A DNA stretch of 64,000 nt from JAJZQZ01 sp963790415 (GTDB lineage Bacteria; Actinomycetota; Thermoleophilia; RBG-16-64-13), in the NCBI GenBank assembly GCA_963790415.1, contig CAWBOK010000001.1, positions 1 to 64,000 on the forward strand. Reading direction: 5' to 3'. The position numbers and the translations under genes were made by a program. Of this stretch, positions 17,204 through 28,421 are shown piece by piece; the stretch's first letter is position 1; each line of letters starts with the position of its first letter. The notes beneath the pieces are model-generated. The model was not told the DNA's origin. It did no database searches and was given only the letters and a program-made list of their open reading frames with translations.

Positions 17204-20200
17204 TCACGGCGCCGCGATCGTGAACCCCACATTGGACTGGTCGACGGTCACCCAGTTGCCGAGACCATCTCGGTACCAGATCAGCACACGGTAGTTGCTT
17301 CCGGTTGGCTGAGCAGGGTTCCACTCGAAGGTGTAGTCCGTCCGACCGGCGACGACTGGGACCGGTGTGGTCGTAAGCTCGTGCCAGGCGCGCGTGTCGT
17401 AGACCCAGATGCGGAACTCACCTGTCTGGACGGCCGGCGACACACTCCACGTGACGAAGCCGGGCGTGCCCTGGTGAACGGTCTCCCCTTCGTTCGGGGA
17501 CGTCACAGTGAGGGTCGGTGTGGTGATGCTGAAGGTCGCCGTGGAATCGTCGAACGTGAGCCAGTTGCCGGTGGCGTCACGGAACCAGATACGCAGGCGG
17601 TAGTCTGTCCCCCCGGCTGGGCCACAGTCCACGGGAAGACATACGACGTGAGCCCGGGCTCCACCGGAATCTCTGCCGACGTGATCTCGTACCACTGGCC
17701 CGCGGTGTAGGCCCAGATCCGGAATGACCCCTCCTCCAAGCCCGAGCCTACCGAGAAGTTGACCGCAACTTCGTCGCCCCAGGTCAGAGCCTCTCCCCCA
17801 TCGGGATCGGTGAGGGTGACCTCAGGCGCCACGATGGTGAAGTCCTGGTCGGTCTCGTCGGTCGCGGTCCAATTGCCCCCGACGGTCCGGTACCAGGCGC
17901 AGATGCGGTAACCCGATCCTGGGGGTGGACCCACACGCCAGTCGAAGTCATACTCCGTCTGGCCGGGCACCACCGGGATGCCGCTCGGGGTGATGAGATG
18001 CCAATCCCGGGCGTCGTAGGCCCAGAGGTAGAACGCACCCTCGTCAAGGCCGGGGGCGACGCTGAAGCTCACTGGGGCAGGCTGACCCTGCGTGAGACCA
18101 GTGGGACCCGCGGGCGCGGTCATGGTAAGAGCGGGGCCCGCGATGGTGAAAGAGTGATCGGAGTCGTCGAAGCCGAGCCAGTTGCCCCCATCGTCGCGGA
18201 GCCAGACCCTCACCTTGTAGTTACCGCCGGGAGGCTCGCTCACCGCCCAGGAGAAGCTGTAGTCGACCTCACCCGGCATACGCGGCACCGGGCTCGAAGT
18301 GACCTCGTACCAGCTCACACTATCGAAGACCCAGATGCGGAAGTCCCCGCCGATCACCGGGTCGTTCAGCGTCCAGGTGATCTCCTGAGTGACGCCGGTC
18401 GTGGCGGTCTCCCAGCCGTTGGGAGCGGTGACGGTCACCGGTTTCAGGGCCGGGCCGATGGTAAAGGTGGCGTCCGAGTCGTCGAAGCTGATCCAGTTGC
18501 CCACCCCGTCCCGATACCAGACCCGCACCCGGTAGCCCGAGCCGATGGGCTCCGCCGGGGTCCAGGGTAGGCTGTAGCTCATCTCGCCCGGAACCACCGG
18601 AACAGAAGTCTGCGTGACCTCCCACCAGTTGCGGTCGTCATAGACCCAGACCCGGAAGTCGCCCTCGTTCGCCGCCGGGTCCACGTCCCACTCGATTGTG
18701 GTGGCTTCTTCCAGATGCACGGTCTCCCCTCCGTTGGGGAACGAGACGGCAGGGGTCGGCACATCGGCGGGGAGCACGGTGATCGTCCGCCAAAGCGCAT
18801 CGGCCCGGTTCCATGCACCATCCAACGCGCTCAGCAAGACGAGGTACTCGCCTGCAGGCAGGTCGAGGCTGCCGCTCCACGAGCTCGAGTCGGGGTAGAT
18901 GAAGTCGAACACATCAGTGTCGCCGGTCGGCGACCACTCGGCGTACGCGACCTGGGGGCCCTGAACGCCGCCGGAGTAGTCATAGACGGAGCAACGCACG
19001 ACTTTGGCTCCCGCCGTCGCGTCGGCCACACTGCCGCTAAAACCGACCGGCCCCGACATGACGGCGCCGTCCACCGGTGTATCCCAGGTCAAGACCGGCT
19101 GCACGCTGTCCACGATCATGGTGTGCGCTACCGGGGTGGGGTCGGGCTGTCCGAGGTCGTCGAGCGCACGCACCATGAGGGTATGGGCGCCATCGGTCAG
19201 CCCCGACCACTGGAGATAGAACTGCGCGGTTTCGCTGCCAGGCTCGGTCCAGAACCAAGAGGCCGGCCACCACGACACTCCCCCGTCGAGGGACGACTCG
19301 ACGCCGAACAACCCGACATCGTCACTCGCCCACCCCCCGAGGCCCCAAGTGGGTCCCACGAACGGGGGGTAGCTGTGCAGATAGGTCTCCGGCGGACTGA
19401 GCGGGGCCGAGAGGTCTGCGATGAAGAGCCGGTAGCGGCCCACCGAAGTCCCAATCCACCCCCGCACCTTCACATAGGAGAGACTGTCCGCAGCGGTGAA
19501 CTCGAACCGGGAGAACAGAGTGCCGCCGCTGTCGTCGTTGCCCCCGATGCCCGAGCCCATGAACGTGAGGTCGCTGTCGAACACCTCCAGCCACGTGTCG
19601 GTCCACGATCCGTCGACTGTGGCGGTGAACACGAGGTATGTGTGGCCTACGACCGAATCGAAGTAGACCCAGTCCTCGTCTCCGTCGTGAAGGTAGCGGA
19701 AGGTGGGCCCTGCGTTGGGCGCCTGCGCCGTAGCCGACGCCGAGTCATTGTTGGGCTCATATATGTCGCCAAGTTCGAGGGCGAAGTCGATTCCGCCGGC
19801 GTCTGCCGTCGAGTTGTCGACCCAAGTGGCGTAGTACCCGGAAGAGTCACCGGCCACCAGGTGGTCGTCATACCATTCGTCGACATAGCCCGCGTCGTTC
19901 CATGAGCGCAGCTTGTAGGACCCCGGAGCGAGGCCGTCGAAGGAGTAGTAGCCGGCCCCGTCGGTCACCAAGGAGTCGATGTTGCCCAACGTGTCATAAG
20001 CGTCGACCCGGAACCCTGCAAGACCCGAGCCCGATGACACATCTGTCACCCGGCCGGAGATGGCCCCCCCGACTCCGAAGACGCCCACCAAGTAGTTCCC
20101 TACAGTGGAGAAACCGTCCCAGCCGCGGATCTTGACAAAGTGCACCGAATCCTGGGCGACATACTGGACAAGCGAGAAGAAGCTGTAGGGATCGCCCCCT

Positions 20201-21879
20201 ATGTCGTCGTTCGAGGCAACCAGTTGAAGCGCACTGTCGTATACCTCAATCACGGTGTCGGTGGAGGTGGCATCGCTCGGGAACGTCTGGACGGTGTACG
20301 ACCAACCGGGCACCGTGTCGATCCTGATCCAGTCTTCGTCGCCCACCGGATACAGCGAGTGCGCCGTAGTGGGGCCGTTCACCGCCTGGGTGACTGCGTC
20401 GGACCACGTATCGTCGGGCTCGTAGCTGTCGGCTGAGAGCCCCGATTCGATCGTGGCCCGGAACGACGTGCTGGTCCCAGCGTTCGAGAACAGATCCAGC
20501 GTGACCCCCGAGCTGAGCCCCCCGTAGGTTTGGCTGCTTGGCGCAGTCCACGGGCTGAGGTAGTCCCCGCTCAGGTACATGTCCCCGGCGTCCACCCAGA
20601 AGTTCTGTTCGATCTCCTCCCAGCCGTCGGCCTCCATGAGGCGCACCAACTTGTGGTCGGTGTAGGAGTTGTCGAAGAGAAAGCCTGTGCCCGATCCGTT
20701 CAGGTGGGAGTCGATGTGCCACACCGCCGTGCCGTCGATGCCCCAGCCCGACCAGGCAGTGTCGTTGCCGACGGGATGACGGTTCTGAACCATGAAGAAC
20801 TCGTCGAACGTGTAGTCGCTCAGAGCCGGCATGACGAGCAGGGCATCCTGGTTCGTCCCGGAAGAAGCGAGCGAGTATGTCGCCGAGCCCTCAGACACTT
20901 GGTAAGACGGCACGATCCAGTCGAGCAGATACTTGCTGAAGGCGTTATGGTCGCCGATCGCGGCGTCCATCATGTCGTATCCGCCCACGCCACCGTCCGG
21001 GCCGACGTTGCCGTTGTAGTCGTAGAGATCGGGGAGCCCCAGAGCGTGGCCGGTCTCGTGTATGACCGTATTGGTTGTGAAATCCCCCGGATACGGATTC
21101 GCCTCCCACTGCCATGAATACGAACCGAGAGTCTTGCCATCGAGGACGAAGGAAGGATCGTGGAAGCCCCAGGCCCACCCCCACCACAACGTAGACCAGC
21201 CCGAGTCCGGTCCGGTCCAGAAGACCACCAGGTAGTCGATGACGCCGTCGCCGTTGTTGTCGTACTGCGAGAAGTCGTGACCCTGAGCGTCGTAGTACGC
21301 CAAAGCCTCTTTGATCACATCCTCTGCAGCGAGAAAGCTCGTGCCGAGGGAGCTGCGCGAATATGCGGTCTGATACCAGCCGAGAGGGTTCCCGGTTATG
21401 CTCAGCTGACCATAGGAAGACCGCAGGTAATAGTTCCGGAGGCTCTCGTACGGGTAGTTGCCATCTCCGTCGCCGAACAGCTTGGCGGCGAACTCCGTCT
21501 GCGCGTTGGACGGCGCGTACTCGGGGAACGACACCAAGAGCGACAGCACCTTGACTGTGCCGCTGGAGGGCATGCTCGGCGAACCGGGCGGAGTCGGGAC
21601 GGGCGCGTCCGGCCCCTTGGTATCCTTGGGCTTCTTCACCTTCTCGAGTTTCTTGTCGAGCTCGTACACCAGAGACGGATGGGTCTTGTCGTTGCCCAGT
21701 AGCTTGGCATTCTTCAATCGCCTATCGATCGTCCCGTCCTGCTTGTACTGCGCGATCTGCTCGTCGGTGGGAGGCTCGAGGGCAAGGGCCACATCACTCA
21801 AGCTGAACACCATCATGAAGCTCGCGACGAGCACTACGACGGCTGCACCGGTCCCCTTGAGCCTCGCCAACGCGTTCAT
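17204..21879 (-). CDS. Secreted M6-type (immune inhibitor A-like) metalloprotease with PPC domains and five C-terminal repeats (one frameshift)
   Basis: A signal peptide (about residues 1-34) is followed by a propeptide and a catalytic domain with the zinc motif HETGH (274-278) and the Met-turn-like GGYDMMD. Next come two pre-peptidase C-terminal (PPC) domains (about 488-605 and 712-825) on either side of a carboxypeptidase-regulatory-like domain, then an Ig-like segment. The last 515 residues are five repeats of about 103 aa, each with a DFRIWVYD-x-WYEVT-like block, a Y-x(1-2)-RVW-YRD block and a DS-x-x-FTI end; they resemble KNH/Ser-Thr-rich surface modules. The frame changes near 17607 inside repeat 4 and continues to a TGA at 17204. 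The gene follows the SLH protein by 53 nt, so it is likely exported and held at the S-layer. The IS110 remnant begins right after the stop. Confidence 0.88.
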
Positions 21880-21932
21880 AGAAGTCCCCCCTTTGTGCCC
21901 TCGGTCTTACGCTACTTCCTCGCCCCTCGCGA

Positions 21933-23188
21933 TCAGCCCCCCGGCGGGGACGGCGGTCCGTCCGGCGACGTAAGGCTCAGCAATGCGACGTCCACCAGGC
22001 CGTAGCCTTCCGCGTCCATCTCCAGCACGGTCCGCTGGGCCCCGTAGAAGCCGGTCTTCTGAAACAGGACGACGTCGCCGAGCACGGCATCGACCGCGAG
22101 GGAGAATGTGCCGTCGGCTCCGGTGGTGGTGCTCTTACCCCGCGCCGTCACGGTGACCCCCGCGAGGGGATCGCCGGTGTCGGCATCGACGACCGTCCCC
22201 CGGATCCCCACGAGGGGAGTGGGTGGTCCGTCAGGGTCTACGATAGTGGTCGTCGTGGAACTCGGCGGGGCGGTTGTGGGTGGGGTCCCCGGCACAGTCG
22301 TACTCGTAACATCGGGCGGTACGTCGCTCGTGGTGCTGGTGGTCGTCGTGATCCCGGGCGGCAGGTCGCCGGTGGTCGTGGTGGTCGTCGTCACACCCGG
22401 TGGGAGCGGGATCGTGGTGGTGGTGTCGACGATCCCGGCGGCAGGCCGCCGGTGGTCGTGGTGGTCGAGCCGGGAAGGCTGGTCGACGTGGTCGTTGTCG
22501 CGCTGGCTGCCCGTATGAGCAGGGCGGCACCTTGGATGCGTGCCAGGGCGTCCCCGGGCCTGAGTGCTCCGGAACTCGAACCACGCAGGATGCCACGGTC
22601 GACCGCGAAGGCGACCTCACGCAGCAACCCCGCGCTCACCGCTGTTCCATCGTTGAACTCCGCCAGCTGGTCGGCGGCTGTCGTCCCAGGATAGAGCGTG
22701 ACCAGGTCGACTCCTTCCTGGGAGCTGAGGTACCGGGCGATGATGGCCACCCCCTGCTGACGGGAGACGATCAGGTCGGGGCCGAAGATCCCGCCTCCCA
22801 CCCCCTTGACCAGACCGGCGGCGACGGCCCCCTCGATGTCGGCGAAATAGCTATCGGTTGGAAGCACATCGGTGAAGGTGGGTTCAGCCGGGTTCGATCG
22901 AGTGACCGCGAACTGGTTCACCGCCAGCCGGGTGAACTGGCGGCGGGGCATGGGGGCCGCGGGAGCCCATGTGCCGTCCGCGTAGCCCTGAGAGATGGCG
23001 GCCACCTGGTCCTTGGTGATTCCATAGGGGGCGAGGAGGTCTGCGTTCAGGTCGCTCCACCCCGCGACGGCCAGGGTGCTCATGACAAGCACGAGCCCTG
23101 CGACCAGTAGGGGGACGACGAGCAGCGACCGGCCGTGGGACACACGGAACGACTTGGCGGCCGAGGGCCGCTCGAATCTCGAGGGCAT
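21933..23188 (-). CDS. SLH-domain surface protein with Thr-rich linker and carboxypeptidase-regulatory-like C-terminus (one frameshift)
   Basis: A signal segment is followed by three SLH repeats: GWSDLNADLLAPYGIT to ISQGYADGTWAP; FTDVLPTDSYFADIEGAVAAG to GIFGPDLIVSRQQ; and LREVAFAVDRGILRGS to ALRPGDALARIQGAAL. A long Thr/Pro linker starts at about residue 235. A frame change near 22400-22450 is needed to join it to the second segment, which ends in a carboxypeptidase-regulatory-like domain (GIRGTVVDADTGDPLAGVTV). SLH repeats bind pyruvylated secondary wall polymer, so the protein should be cell-surface anchored. The M6 protease gene follows on the same strand. I take the ATG at 23188, with AAAGGG upstream. 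Confidence 0.87.
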
Positions 23189-23350
23189 GGGATGCACCCT
23201 TTCCGTCGATCGATGGCGGAGAAGTCAACGGATGCCTGCGCACAGGCACGCACCCGCGCACCGGTTCTCGTCTCAACCTAACAACATGCGGGTTAGGAGT
23301 CAAGGGAACGGGTGGCGCGTTCGTCCGTGGCCACGCCCGGCGACTCACGT

Positions 23351-24028
23351 TCACGCCGACAAACCGGAGATCCCCTGTCCGATCAGCACGAACCCGAACA
23401 CAACGAACAGCACGGCCATCACCGCGGTGTTGTTCGCGGCGAGCCACGTCTTCCAACCGCCCAGTATCTCGCCCGCACGGCCCCCCATCGTCAGGTAGAC
23501 GCCGACCGGGGCCGCGATGGTGAGACTGGCGATACATGCGAACACCAGCAGAGTGACCGCCTGCTGACCGCCGGACAATCCCGCCCCTGCGATGGTCACC
23601 ATCGCCCCCATGTTCAGCATCAGGTTCTTCGGGTTGATACCCGAGAGGAGGAAGGCCAGGCCGAACGACTTCGGGGTGGTGAACCCGTCGAGCGCCTGCA
23701 TCCACTTGGGCATCGGTGCGGTCTCGCCCGCAGCGGGGCGGGAGCGCCACTGCCGGACCGCCGCGAACAGCAGGAGCAGCCCAAGTAGGAGCTTGATCAC
23801 GGCCGTTGTGGTCGATCCGCCGCTCGAGTCCGACAGACCCGCGGTGGCGGCGACCACCAGCAGGAGGGCGCCGATGACCAGCAGGCCGAGGAACCAGCCG
23901 ACCAGGAAGGCGAGCCCGTTGGACCGCGCCTTCGGCGTGATCAGCATCAGGATGATCGCGATGATCGGCATCGGGCTGATGGCTATGCCGATGGCGAAGG
24001 GAAGGATCTCGCCGATCGTCTGTCCCAT
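23351..24028 (-). CDS. GAP/Sap family (PF11139) integral membrane protein
   Basis: From ATG 24028 the 225-residue protein has six predicted membrane helices: an N-terminal GEILPFAIGIAISPMPIIAI, a central cytoplasmic loop with PKWMQALDGFTTPKSFGLAF, then LLSGINPKNLMLNMGA. This is the pattern of the GAP family (Sap, sulfolipid-1-addressing protein; Gap exporter of glycopeptidolipid), which assists export of cell-envelope lipids in mycobacteria. The C-terminal helix (VMAVLFVVFGFVLIG) recurs in fragments at 28.9 kb and possibly 33.8 kb. AAGGAGTGTG precedes the start. Substrate here is unknown. Confidence 0.9.
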   Translation of the reverse strand: MGQTIGEILPFAIGIAISPMPIIAIILMLITPKARSNGLAFLVGWFLGLLVIGALLLVVAATAGLSDSSGGSTTTAVIKLLLGLLLLFAAVRQWRSRPAAGETAPMPKWMQALDGFTTPKSFGLAFLLSGINPKNLMLNMGAMVTIAGAGLSGGQQAVTLLVFACIASLTIAAPVGVYLTMGGRAGEILGGWKTWLAANNTAVMAVLFVVFGFVLIGQGISGLSA

Positions 24029-24137
24029 CACACTCCTTTCGTCCGGTGGCGGCGTTCGTTGCTCGGCACCTACGTCGCGGGGTGAGGCCGTCGCCCTCGG
24101 AGCCATGAAGGCTCCGAGGGTGTATGCCTAGACCTTG

Positions 24138-27036
24138 CTAACCAGCGGCCCCGGCGCCGACGGATTGGGCGGCGTGATGGGCATGCAGGTCGATCTCCGA
24201 CTCGTGGTGCGACGGTTTTAGGTCGAAGACCACGTTCTTCACGGTGCCCGTGAAGGCGTAGGGCGCTCTGTCCTCGTAGGCCAGGTCGACGACTCCGCCG
24301 TTGTCGCGACCCATGTCCATGCCGGCGTAGGTGGTGAAGAGCAGCGAGATCGTCTTGTCCAGACGACCTTCGCCGATCTGCCTGCCGTTCGCCCAGAGCG
24401 TCACCGTGCCGCCCGCCCCGGGCTTGGGTTCGTCGGCCTCGAACAGCATCTTGACCGTCACGTCGCCGGTCGGTATCGGCTCGGTGGAGGTCTGCTTGTA
24501 GGTCTCGACCCCCAGGAACTGGTAGGTGTGGTTCAGCAGGCCGTTCTCGTCCACCCACAGTGCGAACCCGCCGATGAAGTCGGCGAAGGCCACGATGACC
24601 CCCTCGGCTCCACGCTCGGGCACCTTCAGCTCGGCCTCGATGGCGTACGAGCGCCCGTAGATACGGGGGATCATGGTCGTTTGGATGTTCTGGACGTCGC
24701 CGGAGAAGGTGAAGCGCGTGGTCGTCGGCATCGGTGGCAGCATGCCGAAGAACACCGCGAAGCCGGCGAGGAGAGGCAGCACGCGGTTACGTTCGGCCTC
24801 CTGCCAGAAGAGTTCCTTGAGCTCGGCGAGCTTCGCAGGCTTGTCGGCCGCCAGGTCCTTGGCCTGGCGAGAAGTCGTCGGGCAGGTAGTAGAGCTCCCA
24901 GGTGTCCTGCTCGGGGTCCCATGTCCCTCCAGGCCCGAAATGCTTGAGCGTCTCCGGACCGAAGTCCCAGGGGAGCTTGTCCAGCTTGGCGCACGCCCAC
25001 CAGCCGTCCTTGTAGATGGCGCGGCTGCCGTACATCTCGAAATACTGCACGGTGTGCCGCTCGGCGGCCTTCGGGTCTTCCAGCGTGTAGGCGAAGCTGG
25101 TACCGTCCATAGGCTCCTGCGCGATGCCGTCCACGACGGTGGGCTCGGGGATACCGACCGCCTCCAGGATCGTCGGGACCACGTCGATGCAATGGGTGAA
25201 CTGCGTTCTCAGGTCTCCGCCACCCTTGATCCGGTTCGGCCACGCCACGACCATGGGGTCGCGCGTGCCGCCGAGATGGCTGGCCATCTGCTTGCCCCAC
25301 TGGAACGGCGTGTTGTTGGCGTGGGCCCACGCCGCGGCGAAGTGCGGAGCGGTGTGGAATCCGCCCAGGTCCTCGATGCCGCCGAACTTCTCGATGATCT
25401 CCAATTGCTGCGCGGCGTCGAGCACCACGCCGTTGAAGAAGGTGGTCTCGTTGAAGGAGCCGGTGAGGGTGCCCTCCATGCTGGCGCCGTTGTCGCCCCA
25501 GATGTACATGATGAGCGTGTTGTCCAGGTCGCCCATCTCTCCGATCGAGTCCAGGAGCCGCCCGACGTTCCAGTCGGCGTTCTCGGAGTAGCCGGCGAAC
25601 ACCTCCATCTGGCGCGCGTAGAGCTGCTTCTGGGCGTCGGTGAGTGAGTCCCACGCCGGGAACAGATCGGGGCGCTCCGTCAGCTCGGTGTCTTGTGGGA
25701 CGACGCCCAGCTTCTTCTGGCGCTCGAGCGTCTCCTTTCGGTACTCGTCCCAGCCGCTGTCGAACTTGCCCTTGTATTTGTCGGCCCACTCCTTGGGCAC
25801 GTGGTGCGGTGCGTGGGCACAGCCGGTGGAGTAGTACAGGAACCACGGCTTGTGGGCGTCCTGCGCGCGAACCGCGTGGAGCCACTCGACCGCCTTGTCG
25901 GTGATGTCGTCGGGGAAGTAGTAGAGCTTGCCGTCGTCGCCTTCAGGCACGCCGAGCGTCGAGTTGTCCTGGGTGATGATGGGGTCGTACTGACCGGCGG
26001 CGCCGGTCAGGAAGCCCCACCAGTGGTCGAACCCCCATCCCGTGGGCCAGTGGTCGAACGGACCGGCGGCGCCCATCTCGCGACCGGGCGTCATGTGCCA
26101 CTTGCCGAAGCCCCCGGTGATGTAGCCGTTCTCCCGGAGGATGCGCGGCAGGGCAGTGCAGCTGCGCGGCCGCGTGCCCGTGTAGCCGGGGAACGGGCCC
26201 GGAAGCTCGGCGATGCCACCCATGCCCACGCGGTGGTGGTTGCGGCCGGTGAGGAGCGCAGCCCGGGTCGGCGAACACACCGCGGTCACGTGGAACCGGT
26301 TGTACGTGAGACCCATCTGCTGGACCCGGGTCAGGTTAGGGGTCGCGATCCCCCCACCGAACGTATCGGGGCCGCCGAAGCCAGCGTCGTCGATGAGCAC
26401 GATCAGGACGTTGGGCGCGTCCTCCGGCGCCGAAGGCCCGGGGATAAAGGACCAGTCGGCAGACGACTGGTCGAACGTTCGCCCAGCGACCCCCGCGAAG
26501 ACCCGATCGGGGATAGGCAGCACGGTGCGGTCCGGGTTGAACTTGCCCGCCGCTTCAGCGAGGGTATCCTTCAGGTCTCTGATGCCCGATATGGGGGCTA
26601 CCGACTTGGCGAGGGACTGGGCGAGCGCCTGCTCGGCTGCCAGGCGGCTGTCGTCGTCGATGATCGCCACGATGGCGGCCGTGCCCGGCTTCAGTTTCTC
26701 GCCGAGGCCGCTCTCCATGCCACTCTCGACCTTGTGCGACGCGAGTTTCCCTAGGAGCGCGCCGCCGGCAGCACCAACCACGGTGGCCGCCAGCAGGGGC
26801 GGGGCAGCCAGCCCGACCGCGATGCCGACGCCGCCACCCCAACCCATGCCCTTGCGGCCCAGATGGTCGCCGGTCTGGTCGACAGTGACGCGACCCTGCT
26901 CGTCCTTCTCTACCAGGATCACGCCCTCGGTCTTGACCTTCTTGTCCTTGACCGCCTGCACCAGCCGGTCGAAGTCCTTCTCGGCCGGGTCAAGGCTCTG
27001 GTAGCCCGCCAGAAGGACGCTCTGCGATTCGCCCAT
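24138..27036 (-). CDS. DUF1269-arylsulfatase fusion protein (one frameshift)
   Basis: The N-terminal 170 residues form a DUF1269-like domain with a glycine-zipper membrane segment (GVGIAVGLAAPPLLAATVVG) and SGLGEKLKPGTAAIVAIIDD. The arylsulfatase follows: NVLIVLIDDAGFGG with the metal Asp pair, then CSPTRAALLTGR, the C-x-P-x-R motif whose Cys (about 256) is converted to formylglycine, then GGFGKWHMTPGRE and WGDNGASMEGT. The frame breaks near 24868, where an extra base turns FSQAKDL into FSPGQG. The next frame gives the normal C-terminal region (FALWVDENGLLNHTYQFLG) to a stop at 24138. No signal peptide is seen, but the zipper could anchor it. It should hydrolyse sulfate esters. The ATG at 27036 has GGAG upstream; GTG 27042 is the alternative. 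Confidence 0.88.
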
Positions 27037-27355
27037 GTTCACTCCATTTCTTGTTTCGACCGATCGGCTGAATGTCCGCGTCGATCTCCGTGCCGAGCGT
27101 GCTGAGATCCTCGGCCTCCATGATTCCCATGTCTACCGAGTCGAGCGGCTGCCGAAACCCTCCCTGATCCGGAATCTCCCGGAACGCGCGAAGGCGGTGA
27201 GCAACGGAACGGCCCAGTGATGCTCGATCAACGGGAGGGCGGCCACGGTAGAGGAGGGGATCGCCCCCATGGTGGCGGTCCCTCGTCAAACCCGACTGTC
27301 GCCGGCACGAGACACATGCGCCGGGCACCTTGGAGCGCCTGCCTGGTCGGCCTAG
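27037..27355. other. Intergenic region, no gene supported
   Basis: This 319-nt gap lies between the arylsulfatase start and the stop of the next minus-strand gene. Short open frames on both strands show no family resemblance and no good ribosome-binding site. It should contain the arylsulfatase promoter and the end of the SHOCT transcript. Confidence 0.4.
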
Positions 27356-27724
27356 CTAGGCGAGCGCCTTGGCCTTGATGCTGTCGAACTCGGCCTGGGT
27401 GATCGCACCCTTGTCCAGCAGGTCCTGAGCCTTGGCGATGTCGTCGACGGCTGAGCCGCCGACCAGCCGTGCCTGCGTCGCTTGCGCTGCCGCCATGTCG
27501 CGCTGATCCTGCTCGGTGTTCTTGGGGCGCGCGATCATATAGATCAACAGTCCGATGAACGGGATGATGAAGATCAACAGGATCCAGCCGGCCTTGCCCC
27601 ATCCGGTCAGGTTCTCGCGGTGGAAGATGTCGGCGAACACGCGGATGAACACCATGATGACCATGAAGAACAGGTAGATAATCAACAAATACCAGAAGAA
27701 GTACAACAGCCCGCCGTTGAACAT
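27356..27724 (-). CDS. PLDc_N/SHOCT small membrane protein
   Basis: The 122-residue protein begins with two membrane helices (LLYFFWYLLIIYLFFMVIMV and WILLIFIIPFIGLLIYMIA) around ENLTGWGKAGW, the PLDc_N pattern. It ends with a SHOCT motif (DDIAKAQDLLDKGAITQAEF, DSIKAKAL). SHOCT is a short C-terminal oligomerisation motif common in actinobacterial membrane proteins of unknown function. AAGAGGAGTGAC just upstream of the ATG is a good ribosome-binding site. It is downstream of the DUF6325 and DR-rich genes on the same strand and may be their operon partner. Confidence 0.9.
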   Translation of the reverse strand: MFNGGLLYFFWYLLIIYLFFMVIMVFIRVFADIFHRENLTGWGKAGWILLIFIIPFIGLLIYMIARPKNTEQDQRDMAAAQATQARLVGGSAVDDIAKAQDLLDKGAITQAEFDSIKAKALA

Positions 27725-27784
27725 GTGTCACTCCTCTTGTCGAAGTATGAGGCTCAAATGGAACACACCATGCCGGCTTGTCCT

Positions 27785-27952
27785 TCAGCGCCTATCCCGT
27801 CGATCGTCACGCCGGTCTCCTCGGTCGTCACGCCGGTCGCCTCGATTGTCGCCTCGATCGCCCCGCCGGTCGCCCCGGTTATCGCGCCGATCACTTCGTC
27901 GGTCCCGGCCGCCGAGCAGGCCGTCCCGGTCACGGTCTCTTCCCAGACCCAT
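27785..27952 (-). CDS. Asp/Arg-repeat microprotein (55 aa)
   Basis: The ATG at 27952 is preceded by AAGGAGCCTGAC, a strong ribosome-binding site at ideal distance, and lies 1 nt after the stop of the DUF6325 gene. The product is almost entirely alternating Asp and Arg with Asn and Gly (MGLGRDRDRDGLLGGRDRR, then DRRDNRGDRRGDRGDNRG-like units). The underlying DNA is a short tandem pattern of CGGTCGTC/CGCCGGTC-like units. The protein should be disordered with patterned charge. I recognise no family. Translation is supported by the ribosome-binding site and coupling, but repeat slippage could have created an accidental frame. Confidence 0.5.
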   Translation of the reverse strand: MGLGRDRDRDGLLGGRDRRSDRRDNRGDRRGDRGDNRGDRRDDRGDRRDDRRDRR

Positions 27953-27953
27953 G

Positions 27954-28421
27954 TCAGGCTCCTTCCGTCTGCGCTTCGGACTTGTCCGCCTCGAGCACGG
28001 CGAGGATCGCCTGCATCGGGATGCGACCGGTCTCGACCAGCTGACCCCCCGCGCGACGGAGCGACGAGGCGAACGGCGCTGCCCAGGTGTTCTCCCAGAC
28101 CAGCACCGCAGCGATGCTGTCGGACTCGATATCCTCCGCGATCGCTTCGACGTCCTCAGCGGCGAGCAGGTGCGCGACGTCAGCTCCAAGCTCGCGCAGG
28201 CCCCCGAAGTCCTCATGCTCGAACTCCTCCAACTCGAACGCCTCGATCGAGCCGTCGGCCCCCTTCACAATGAAGACGAGGTCGAGAATGCGCAGGAGTT
28301 CTCGGTCGACGAGAGACTTCAGCTGCGATAGTGCCTCACCCGAGAAGTTGGACTTGCCCGCGGGGAACTCCACCACGAGGTAGTCGATCGGCCCCAGGTC
28401 ATCCAAGCTGCGATCGTCCAT
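27954..28421 (-). CDS. DUF6325 family protein
   Basis: From ATG 28421 (GGAGGAAGCCA upstream) the 155-residue soluble protein starts LGPIDYLVVEFPAGKSNFSG, continues LVDRELLRILDLVFIVK, and ends LVWENTWAAPFASSLRRAGG and GRIPMQAILAVLEA. This is the layout of DUF6325 proteins, relatives of DUF1269 that are common in actinobacteria next to SHOCT proteins. Their function is unknown; stress or envelope roles are often suggested from context only. In-frame sequence upstream of 28421 is low-quality and excluded. Confidence 0.88.
   Translation of the reverse strand: MDDRSLDDLGPIDYLVVEFPAGKSNFSGEALSQLKSLVDRELLRILDLVFIVKGADGSIEAFELEEFEHEDFGGLRELGADVAHLLAAEDVEAIAEDIESDSIAAVLVWENTWAAPFASSLRRAGGQLVETGRIPMQAILAVLEADKSEAQTEGA

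Noticed and set aside
22230..22500. Thr-rich DNA repeat as an independent repeat element
   Set aside because: It is the linker of the SLH protein; no flanking duplications or mobile features.
27035..27220. A 61-codon plus-strand frame upstream of the arylsulfatase
   Set aside because: No ribosome-binding site, no family resemblance, and it lies in the expected promoter region.
27785..27900. Short repeated units resembling a CRISPR array
   Set aside because: Units are about 8-18 nt, nearly contiguous and imperfect, with no unique spacers of 30-40 nt. They encode the D/R repeat in frame.
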